Assembly (NCBI GenBank): GCA_050116035.1
Contig: JASFPJ010000018.1
Span: 1 to 19,301, forward strand
From: SOIA01 sp050116035
GTDB lineage: Bacteria; Acidobacteriota; Aminicenantia; Aminicenantales; Aminicenantaceae
Length of the DNA stretch: 19,301 bases
Reading direction: 5' to 3'
The notes under the pieces were generated by a model, which saw only the letters and a list, made by a program, of their open reading frames with translations, had not been told where the DNA came from and did not search any database. A program made the translations under genes and the position numbers. Below are positions 7,528 through 13,810 of the stretch, one piece after another; the stretch's first letter is position 1, and each line of letters starts with the position of its first letter.

Positions 7528-7578
7528 GATCATAGATGTTTGACATGTGATTTTTTAAACAATGAGTGTTGATTACTT

Positions 7579-7585
7579 GGGGAGG
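7579..7585 (+). promoter_or_regulatory. Ribosome binding site deciding the start at 7593
   Basis: GGGGAGG lies 7 bases before the ATG at 7593. The upstream in-frame start at 7566 has no such site. Confidence 0.7.
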
Positions 7586-7592
7586 ATGGCAC

Positions 7593-7841
7593 ATGGCAAA
7601 GACAAAAATGTTGTGCCCTTTTACAAAAGAGCTGTGCCGGGAGTGTGCTCAGTATAGAGGGAGGCACTATTATCTCTGTTTTTGCACCAAGTACCGGGGA
7701 TATTTAGGGAATTCCGAGGATCATGCTGAGCAAAAAACAGGGGGGAGGGGGGATAAAGAGAAGTTTGACATGCCTTTGCAGCTGCCGCAGAGTTCGACGT
7801 GGTTAGTCCTCAATGAATTTGCAGAAAGGAAAGGGAAATGA
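7593..7841 (+). CDS. Small five-cysteine protein, possible metal-binding accessory of the molybdenum hydroxylase
   Basis: I do not recognise a named family for this 82-residue protein. Its N-terminal half has five cysteines, C8, C15, C18, C29 and C31 (C-X6-C-X2-C-X10-C-X-C), in an aromatic/basic context (CPFTKELCREC, YRGRHYYLCFC). This looks like a zinc or Fe-S site. The C-terminal half is charged and probably flexible. The start at 7593 is preferred over 7566 because GGGGAGG is correctly spaced. Its stop overlaps the start of the FAD subunit by 4 bases (ATGA), so the two are translationally coupled. That argues for a role in expression, maturation or electron transfer of the hydroxylase. It has no signal peptide or membrane segment. 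Confidence 0.75.
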   Translation: MAKTKMLCPFTKELCRECAQYRGRHYYLCFCTKYRGYLGNSEDHAEQKTGGRGDKEKFDMPLQLPQSSTWLVLNEFAERKGK

Positions 7842-8719
7842 TCCGGGATTTCGTTTATTTAAAGGCCAATACAGTCAAAGAAGCGCTTGAGCTGCTCGAG
7901 AAGCACAAGGATGACTACAAAATCATCTGTGGCGGGCAATCTCTTCTCATTCTGATGCGCCAGGGATTGGTTGCACCGGACAATCTTATCGATATCAAGG
8001 GCATTGACGAGCTCAAATACATCAAGTTCAAATCAAAAGAAGGGCTAAAAATCGGGGCTGGAACGACTCACAGCGAAATACAGAAATCATCCCCAATCAA
8101 GAAACATTATCCTGTATTGATTGAAATGGAAGAGAACCTGGCTTCTGTTCAAACCCGCAGCTGGGGGACTATTGGCGGAAACCTTTCCCATGGAGACCCG
8201 GCCGGCGACCCGGGACCCGTGTTCATTGCCTTAAATGCAACGGTGAAAATAGCCAATAAGGAAAGAGAACGGACTATTCCTCTGGAGGAATTCTTCATTG
8301 ACTACTTTGAGACAGCCCTCGAGGAGGGTGAGCTGCTGGTTGAAGTCCAGCTGCCAGTTGTTCCTCCGAAAACAGCCACAGTGTATGAGAAATTCAATAT
8401 CATCAAGAATGATCAAGGCATCGTCTCAGTTGCGGCGTCAATAGCCTTGGACAGTAGAGGTTCCACTTGCACAGACGCACGGATTGTCCTCGGAGCCGCT
8501 GCCGCAACCCCCATCCGCGCAAGAAAAGCAGAGAAGTTGTTGATCGGGCAAAGGCTTGATGATGGATTGCTCGAAAAAATCGGTAAAAAGGCTTCAGAGG
8601 AGGCTGATCCTGTGGCTGACATCCATGCTTCTGAGGAATACAGAAGATATCTAGTCAAAGCTCTGACGAAAAGGATGGTGAAGAAGGCCTGGGAACGAGT
8701 CAAAACCCTAGACCGATGA
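7838..8719 (+). CDS. FAD-binding (medium) subunit of a xanthine dehydrogenase-family molybdenum hydroxylase
   Basis: A 293-residue homologue of CoxM/XdhB/HcrB, the flavin subunit that passes electrons from the [2Fe-2S] subunit to an acceptor. FAD-binding loops are ICGGQSLL (30-37) and TIGGNLSHGDPAGD (111-124). The C-terminal CO_deh_flav_C domain covers about 185-290. The cysteine-rich insert that carries an extra [4Fe-4S] cluster in the beta subunit of 4-hydroxybenzoyl-CoA reductase is absent; the only cysteines are C31 and one in a STCTD segment. It overlaps the small Cys protein before it by ATGA and adjoins the [2Fe-2S] subunit after it, giving the order medium-small-large as in coxMSL. 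Confidence 0.93.
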   Translation: MIRDFVYLKANTVKEALELLEKHKDDYKIICGGQSLLILMRQGLVAPDNLIDIKGIDELKYIKFKSKEGLKIGAGTTHSEIQKSSPIKKHYPVLIEMEENLASVQTRSWGTIGGNLSHGDPAGDPGPVFIALNATVKIANKERERTIPLEEFFIDYFETALEEGELLVEVQLPVVPPKTATVYEKFNIIKNDQGIVSVAASIALDSRGSTCTDARIVLGAAAATPIRARKAEKLLIGQRLDDGLLEKIGKKASEEADPVADIHASEEYRRYLVKALTKRMVKKAWERVKTLDR

Positions 8720-8724
8720 GGAGG
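8718..8724 (+). promoter_or_regulatory. Ribosome binding site deciding the start of the [2Fe-2S] subunit
   Basis: GAGGAGG spans the stop of the FAD subunit and lies 9 bases before the ATG at 8734. This supports that start over the ATG at 8716, which lies inside or before the site. Confidence 0.6.
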
Positions 8725-8733
8725 TCTCTGAAT

Positions 8734-9216
8734 ATGGAAAAGCGATTATTGCATATAACCGTCAACAACGAAACCCACGAGCTTTACATTGAGCCCAAAA
8801 GATTGCTGGTTGAGATCCTGAGAGACGAACTGGGACTGACGGGTACGAAAAGAGGATGCAACACTGGAGCGTGTTCGGCATGCACGGTCCTGCTCAATAG
8901 CGTGCCCGTTAAGTCGTGTTCGGTTTTAGCCATGCAGGCTGACGGCGCCGAGATAACCACCGTGGAGGGATTAGCAGATGGGGGGAAGCTCAGTCCAATT
9001 CAGAGATCATTCCTGGATCACGGCGCCTATCAATGTGGCTTCTGCACATCGGGAATGCTGATATCCGCCACCGCATTGTTAGCGGAAAGTCCGAAGCCCA
9101 CAAAAGAGCAAATAGTCGAAGCTATCCACGGGAATATCTGTCGCTGTACTGGTTACAACAGCATAATAAGAGCCATACAAGCAGTGGCTGATGGCATGTA
9201 CAAGGAGAAAAAGTGA
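8734..9216 (+). CDS. [2Fe-2S] (small) subunit of the molybdenum hydroxylase
   Basis: A 160-residue protein with the two-domain layout of CoxS/HcrC. The plant-type ferredoxin domain has C42, C47, C50 and C62 (C-X4-C-X2-C-X11-C). The helical second domain has C101, C104, C136 and C138 (YQCGFCTSG and NICRCTGYN). The latter cluster sits next to the molybdopterin in this family and the former relays electrons to FAD. The length matches the usual 155-165. An ATG at 8716 would add six residues, but GAGGAGG at 8718-8724 favours 8734. The stop overlaps the start region of the large subunit (GTGATG), indicating coupling. Confidence 0.95.
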   Translation: MEKRLLHITVNNETHELYIEPKRLLVEILRDELGLTGTKRGCNTGACSACTVLLNSVPVKSCSVLAMQADGAEITTVEGLADGGKLSPIQRSFLDHGAYQCGFCTSGMLISATALLAESPKPTKEQIVEAIHGNICRCTGYNSIIRAIQAVADGMYKEKK

Positions 9217-11492
9217 TGAAGAAGTACACAGTCATTAACACTCCTGTCCACAATATTGATGGGATTGCGAAGATAACAGGCAGGGCAGAATATGCCTTTG
9301 ATATCCAGTTGCCCCAAATGTTGCACGGGAAAATCTTGAGAAGCTCCTATCCCCATGCGAAGATTCTCAATATTAATACAAAAAAAGCAGAAGGTTTATC
9401 AGGGGTCAAGGCAGTCATTACCGGTAAAGATACTCTTGGAGTCAAACAGGGAATTTGGAGGCGTTTTAAGGAACTCTGTGACGAAGAAATCCTTGCGAGA
9501 AGTAAAGTCCGCTACATCGGAGAGCCGGTCGCCGCGGTAGCTGCGGTGGATGAGGATACGGCTGAAGAAGCGCTGGATTTGATTGAAGTGGAGTATGAAC
9601 CTTTACCTGCCGTGTTTGAGCCTCTCGAGGCCATAAAAGAAGGAGCTCCCCAGCTCCACGAGCTTGCGGAACGGAACATAAACGTCACGCGCCATATAGA
9701 GTGGGGAGATGTGGATGAAGGGTTTAAGGAGGCCGACCTTATCCGTGAGGATTGGTTCAGGTGTTCATCGCAGCACCATGTGTGTATGGAAACCCATAAT
9801 GCAGTGGCGAGTTACTCCCCGGATAAGAAGTTAACCGTGTGGACATCCACCCAGTCCCATTACTATATTCAGGTTTTGTTGTCCTGGGTGCTTGGACTGA
9901 GAGAGAATGATATCAGGGTGATTTCGCGGTATACGGGCGGAGGCTTCGGCAGCAAGTTCGAGCTCGATTCGGCTCAGTTCTGCAGCTCGCTTCTCTCCAT
10001 GAAGCTTTTCAGACCTGTCAAGATCACTCTCACACGTGAAGAAGAATTCATGGCGACCAAACGCCGCACGCCTATGTTCTATTATCTGAGAACAGGCGTC
10101 AAGAAGGATGGGATTTTTGTTGCCAAAGAAGGCCGTGTATTTACAGAAGGAGGCGCCTATACTTCTATGGGAGCCACGGCCCTCTACCTTACAGGATTTT
10201 TCCAGGCGTTTCCCTATGTCTGGCCGAGTTACCGGTATGATGGGTACCGGGTCTACACTAACACGGCACCCACTTCAGCGATGCGGGGTTTTGGAGCACC
10301 TCAGGCAACCTTTTGCGCAGAAACTCAGATTGATCTCATAGCGAATGACCTGGGAATCGATCCCATAGAGATCAGGCGGAAGAATGCCATGTACCCCGGT
10401 TACGAAGTTCCAGGGCAGGCTACGATTCAGAGTTGCGGCCTCAGCCAGTGTCTCGATAAGATAGAAGATTGGATTCAATCACGGGGGAAGCTCCCCCCTA
10501 ACCGAGGAATTGGCATTGCGGCTTACGGGTTCATGTCAGGAGGAATCTTTAACTGGTTTGACACACCCTATGCCTTTTCTTCTGCTGTGATTCGGATAAA
10601 CATTGATGGAAAGGTTGACCTCTATGTTGGATCTCAAGATATGGGGCAGGGTTCGAATACCACGATGACCATGATCTGTGCAGAGGAGTTGGGAGTACGT
10701 GTCGAGGATATTCGGCTTCATATGGGAGATACTGAGAATTGCCCAGTCGACCTCGGTGCCTGGGGAAGCCGGGAAACACTCATGCAGGGAAATGCGGTTA
10801 AAATGGCCGCGGCAAAGGCCAAGCAGCAAATCATCGAGTATGCCGCGGCGAAGCTATCCCCGAATATTGTCTATGACCTGGATATCAAGGATCAATGGAT
10901 TCACCTCATCGCCCGCCCTGAGCGGGGGCTTTCGTATTTTGACGTCGTTAAAGAAGCTATACGGGGAAAAGGTGGTCAGCCCATTATTGCCAGAGGCCAT
11001 TACACTCCGCACCGCAAAGGCATGATATCACCGGCATACAGTTTTGGTGTGCAGGCCGTTGAAGCAGAAGTTGATCCGGATACTGGTAAAATAACACTCA
11101 AGAATTGTGTGACGGCTCATGACTGTGGGCAGGTGATTAATCCAATAGGTGTTGAAGGACAACTTGAAGGTGCCATGGCGATGGCAGCCGGGTATGGTTT
11201 TACCGAAGACCTGCCGATGGATGAAGGAAAGATTTTAAACCCGAATTTAGTCGATTATAAAGTTCTGAGGGCGACGGAGATGCCTGAGACAAAGGTTATT
11301 GAGGTGGAAACCTATGAACCTGAAGGGCCCTTTGGAGCCAAGGAGGCGGGGGAGGGTCTGACGAATCCGACAGCCGGTGCTCTGAGTAATGCGGTATTCC
11401 ACGCTGCAGGTATCAGCATCAAGAATCTGCCGATCACTCCAGAAAAGGTCCTTGAAGCACTCAGAGAGAAAAAAAAGAAAAAAAGAAAATAG
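9216..11492 (+). CDS. Molybdopterin-binding (large) subunit of a xanthine dehydrogenase-family hydroxylase, substrate unknown
   Basis: A 758-residue catalytic subunit (GTG at 9213 would add one residue; AAGGAG at 9202-9207 fits ATG 9216). Visible motifs are TGGGFGSKFE (240-249), AMRGFGAPQ (355-363), the cytosine-dinucleotide-type DMGQGSNT (475-482), DCGQVINP (636-643) and GAKEAGEG (707-714), which carries the family's catalytic glutamate. The CODH active-site loop (CSFR) is missing and RGFG stands there instead, so it is not a CO dehydrogenase. The same position reads differently in 4-hydroxybenzoyl-CoA reductase as I recall it (RGHG). The enzyme should hydroxylate, or reductively dehydroxylate, a carbon next to a ring or carbonyl. 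An aromatic acid or its CoA ester is plausible from context. The C-terminus ends in an odd Lys/Arg tail, EKKKKKRK. Confidence 0.92.
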   Translation: MKKYTVINTPVHNIDGIAKITGRAEYAFDIQLPQMLHGKILRSSYPHAKILNINTKKAEGLSGVKAVITGKDTLGVKQGIWRRFKELCDEEILARSKVRYIGEPVAAVAAVDEDTAEEALDLIEVEYEPLPAVFEPLEAIKEGAPQLHELAERNINVTRHIEWGDVDEGFKEADLIREDWFRCSSQHHVCMETHNAVASYSPDKKLTVWTSTQSHYYIQVLLSWVLGLRENDIRVISRYTGGGFGSKFELDSAQFCSSLLSMKLFRPVKITLTREEEFMATKRRTPMFYYLRTGVKKDGIFVAKEGRVFTEGGAYTSMGATALYLTGFFQAFPYVWPSYRYDGYRVYTNTAPTSAMRGFGAPQATFCAETQIDLIANDLGIDPIEIRRKNAMYPGYEVPGQATIQSCGLSQCLDKIEDWIQSRGKLPPNRGIGIAAYGFMSGGIFNWFDTPYAFSSAVIRINIDGKVDLYVGSQDMGQGSNTTMTMICAEELGVRVEDIRLHMGDTENCPVDLGAWGSRETLMQGNAVKMAAAKAKQQIIEYAAAKLSPNIVYDLDIKDQWIHLIARPERGLSYFDVVKEAIRGKGGQPIIARGHYTPHRKGMISPAYSFGVQAVEAEVDPDTGKITLKNCVTAHDCGQVINPIGVEGQLEGAMAMAAGYGFTEDLPMDEGKILNPNLVDYKVLRATEMPETKVIEVETYEPEGPFGAKEAGEGLTNPTAGALSNAVFHAAGISIKNLPITPEKVLEALREKKKKKRK

Positions 11493-11504
11493 GGAGGATA
11501 CGTC

Positions 11505-11723
11505 GTGGGTTATAAATGTCCATCATGCGGGAAGATATGGCCAGACACTATGGATCTGGCCCGGCACATCTTTGGAACCGGAGACCAGGCCCATAAAGAT
11601 TGGGTTAATTCAAAGGGGCTTAATTTTATTGAGCTTTTGCTTATCCAGACTATGGAACCCGGGAACAAAGGTTATAAGACTCTAGCCGAGCTGCTTGAAA
11701 AAGAAGCAGAGAAAGTGGATTGA
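11505..11723 (+). CDS. Small CCHH zinc-finger-like protein in the hydroxylase operon
   Basis: A 72-residue protein starting at GTG with AGGGAGGA (11491-11498) six bases upstream; that site overlaps the stop of the large subunit. The first 30 residues show C5, C8, H21 and H30 (C-X2-C-X12-H-X8-H) in YKCPSCGKIW...LARHIF...QAH, a classical-looking zinc-finger arrangement. The remainder is one or two helices. I do not recognise a named function. Its position between the catalytic subunit and the CoxG-like gene suggests a maturation or cofactor-insertion partner or a small regulator. An ORF in another frame overlaps it (11389-11685), but the codon sense and the ribosome site support this one. Confidence 0.7.
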   Translation: MGYKCPSCGKIWPDTMDLARHIFGTGDQAHKDWVNSKGLNFIELLLIQTMEPGNKGYKTLAELLEKEAEKVD

Positions 11724-11757
11724 GAACACCCAGACAATCTGAATTCATGGAGGAAGC

Positions 11758-12210
11758 ATGCTATTAGAAGGCAGATTCACACTCAAAGCACCGATTCAAA
11801 AACTGTGGGATACACTCTTGCAGCCGGATACCTTAAAGGCTTGCCTCCCGGGTGCGGAGAAGATAGAACTGATTGATGAGAGAACTTACGACTGTGTCGT
11901 CAAGCAAAAGGTCGGCCCGGTTTCCGTCAGGTTCAAGTTCAAATCCATCCTGACGAAAGTCGAACCTCCGAATCATATCGAAATGGGAGGTGATGGATTG
12001 GATCTGGGCAAGGCCGGCCGTTTCACTCAGAAAACCAGCATAGATTTAAAAGAGACTGATGGAGATGAAGTGGAGGTTTCATACAGGTGCAATGCCACCA
12101 TAGTCGGCAAATTGGCTATGTTTGGGGATCGAATTTTAAGGGCCAAAGCGAAAAAGATTGAAGCCGAGTTTACGCAAGCACTGAGAGAAAAGCTCAAAAG
12201 CGTCGCTTGA
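11758..12210 (+). CDS. CoxG-like SRPBCC-family protein
   Basis: A 150-residue protein of the carbon monoxide dehydrogenase subunit G family (START/SRPBCC fold). It opens with LEGRFTLKAPIQKLWDTLLQPDTLKACLPGAEKI, of which the LPGAE segment is the family signature, and continues with KVGPVSVRF and a C-terminal amphipathic helix. In aerobic CO oxidisers CoxG helps anchor the dehydrogenase to the membrane. Homologues accompany many other molybdenum hydroxylases with unknown substrates. GGAGG lies four bases before the ATG. It is 34 bases after the zinc-finger gene, and a 209-base gap with a new promoter follows, so it is probably the last gene of this operon. Confidence 0.9.
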   Translation: MLLEGRFTLKAPIQKLWDTLLQPDTLKACLPGAEKIELIDERTYDCVVKQKVGPVSVRFKFKSILTKVEPPNHIEMGGDGLDLGKAGRFTQKTSIDLKETDGDEVEVSYRCNATIVGKLAMFGDRILRAKAKKIEAEFTQALREKLKSVA

Positions 12211-12323
12211 AGAATGTCCGAGAAATTGAAGACAAGTCATTTTGTATAAAAGCCAGATCCGGTTGGCTTACCCTGCAAAGTCTTCTCCTCTAACGAAAAA
12301 CATCGTGAACTTTGGCTCTCTTC

Positions 12324-12352
12324 TTGACATAATTTCATTGAAAAAGTAGCAT
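12324..12352 (+). promoter_or_regulatory. Candidate sigma70 promoter of bamA
   Basis: A perfect TTGACA (12324-12329), a 17-base spacer and TAGCAT (12347-12352, four of six) lie about 70 bases upstream of the bamA start. The sequence around the -35 is TTCTTGACA, shared with the other candidate promoters. Confidence 0.55.
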
Positions 12353-12419
12353 GCAGCCTGTGAAGAAGGCGTTTAATAAGATATGAATCAATAACTATTT
12401 TAATTCAAAGGAGGATGAT

Positions 12420-13550
12420 ATGGGATTAGACTGGCTGAAAAAAGATAAAGAGCTCAAGGACCATTCCCTATGGGGGAAAGAGCATTGGGGCACTGAACCT
12501 CCCTGTACGATGTATGAAAAGAGGCCTATCCTCGATGCGGCGGGGAAAGAAATCAAGGGTCTTTATTCTGCCTGGATTATCCTCAACAACCCCGCGCAGT
12601 ACAACTCTTACACAACCGAGATGGTGAAGGGCGTTATTGCCGGGTTTCAGAGCGCTTCTCTGGATAGAGATGTGGTCGCGGTCGTGTTTACTGCTGCGGG
12701 TGACAGAGCTTTTTGCACTGGAGGAAACACCAAGGAATATGCGGAGTATTATGCGGGAAAGCCCAATGAATATGGTGAATACATGGACCTGTTCAACGGG
12801 ATGGTCGATTCCATCCTGATGTGTAAGAAACCGACACTATGCCGCGTTAATGGAATGCGGATTGCTGGTGGGCAGGAAATCGGAATGGCCTGTGACATCG
12901 CCATCTCTGCGGATACGGCGATTTTTGGACAGGCCGGCCCTCGACATGGTTCAGCCCCGGACGGAGGTTCTTCTGATTTTCTCCCCTGGTTCTTGAGTAT
13001 CGAGGATGCGATCTGGAATTGTGTCTCCTGTGAACTGTGGAGTGCCTACAAGATGAAAAGGCTCGGCCTGATCAGCAAGGTGGTGCCTGCGATCAAACAG
13101 GATGGTAAATTCATTCGGAATCCTAATGTAATCACGGATAAATACGTGGAAGATGGCGAGATCGTGTACGGCGAATTCGCCAAAGGAGAAGAAGGAAAGA
13201 AAGCCCGGGAATTTCTCAAAACAGCGACCATCGATTTTGAGCTTCTGGATAAGGCTGTCCATGAGATAGTCTGGAAATTCACCAATCTTTTTCCTGGGTG
13301 TCTAATCAAATCTCTCGACAGCGTGAGAGCCAAGAAGAAGTACTACTGGGATATGGCCAAGAATTACAACCGTCACTGGCTGGCCGTAAACATGATGACA
13401 GAAGCCTATATGGGATTCCACGCCTTTAATTCCAAAAAAATTACCGGTCAAGATGTCATCGACTTTGTCAAGTACAGACAGCTGATCTCCGAGGGGAAAT
13501 CAATCGATGAGGCTTTCATGGAAGCCGTCTTAGCCAAACCAAAGGAATAA
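12420..13550 (+). CDS. bamA: 6-oxocyclohex-1-ene-1-carbonyl-CoA hydrolase (ring-opening)
   Basis: A 376-residue crotonase-superfamily enzyme that hydrates and hydrolytically opens 6-oxocyclohex-1-ene-1-carbonyl-CoA to 3-hydroxypimeloyl-CoA, the key ring-cleavage step of anaerobic benzoyl-CoA degradation (also named Oah). Length and sequence match this family and not ordinary 260-residue crotonases. Visible are the MGLDWLKKD N-terminus, RAFCTGGNTKEY (96-107), NGMRIAGGQEIGMACD (144-159, the marker-gene segment), GPRHGSAPDGGSSDF (173-187) and the long C-terminal extension. AGGAGG lies a few bases before the ATG. It has its own promoter and is separated from both neighbours by over 200 bases. It is the strongest evidence for aromatic degradation here. 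Confidence 0.96.
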   Translation: MGLDWLKKDKELKDHSLWGKEHWGTEPPCTMYEKRPILDAAGKEIKGLYSAWIILNNPAQYNSYTTEMVKGVIAGFQSASLDRDVVAVVFTAAGDRAFCTGGNTKEYAEYYAGKPNEYGEYMDLFNGMVDSILMCKKPTLCRVNGMRIAGGQEIGMACDIAISADTAIFGQAGPRHGSAPDGGSSDFLPWFLSIEDAIWNCVSCELWSAYKMKRLGLISKVVPAIKQDGKFIRNPNVITDKYVEDGEIVYGEFAKGEEGKKAREFLKTATIDFELLDKAVHEIVWKFTNLFPGCLIKSLDSVRAKKKYYWDMAKNYNRHWLAVNMMTEAYMGFHAFNSKKITGQDVIDFVKYRQLISEGKSIDEAFMEAVLAKPKE

Positions 13551-13670
13551 AGCTAGAAAGTAATCAAAGACGCCCAGCCTTCTTGAGAATCCGGTGACTT
13601 AAAAGAGATAATAAACGGCTTTGTCTCAAATTGACGCGATTAAATTGATGAGAGGATAAAATGCTTCCAT

Positions 13671-13700
13671 TGTCATTGCGAGTGAAGCGTGGCAATCTCA
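13671..13700 (+). repeat. REP-like repeat of the TGTCATTGCGAG...GCAATCTC type
   Basis: The 30 bases begin TGTCATTGCGAG, continue TGAAGCGT and end GGCAATCTCA, with ATTGC and GCAAT able to form a stem. This matches the widespread intergenic palindromic repeat found in many bacterial genomes. It lies in the 260-base gap between bamA and the HAD-crotonase fusion. Confidence 0.7.
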
Positions 13701-13798
13701 TAGAGAAGATATTTATTGTGTAGGAGGAAGAAGTTCAGCGACGCGGGACAGGAATGGAGAATGATAGTGAGAGCTGAGCCAAGAAGCAGAAAGTGTAT

Positions 13799-13803
13799 GG
13801 AGA
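13799..13803 (+). promoter_or_regulatory. Ribosome binding site deciding the start at 13811
   Basis: GGAGA lies 7 bases before the ATG at 13811. The alternative GTG at 13793 has no clear site. Confidence 0.55.
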
Positions 13804-13810
13804 ATTTCAG

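Larger units (their letters stand above)
7127..7592. other. Divergent intergenic region, regulatory
   Basis: These 466 AT-rich bases lie between the Spy-like gene (minus) and the molybdenum-hydroxylase operon (plus). They hold the ribosome site of the former near 7131-7137, a weak A/T hairpin (AAAAAAAGGA 7404-7413 with TTCTTTTTTT 7419-7428), and a candidate promoter and palindrome at 7484-7527. No ORF is convincing. Confidence 0.6.

Noticed and set aside
7838..12210. Annotation as aerobic-type CO dehydrogenase (coxMSLG)
   Set aside because: The CSFR active-site loop is absent from the large subunit, and the surrounding genes are anaerobic aromatic catabolism. Only the family-level call is kept.
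13661..13723. Possible 20-codon leader peptide with AGAGGA before its ATG
   Set aside because: It is read through the REP-like repeat and has no distinctive content. A chance ORF is more likely.
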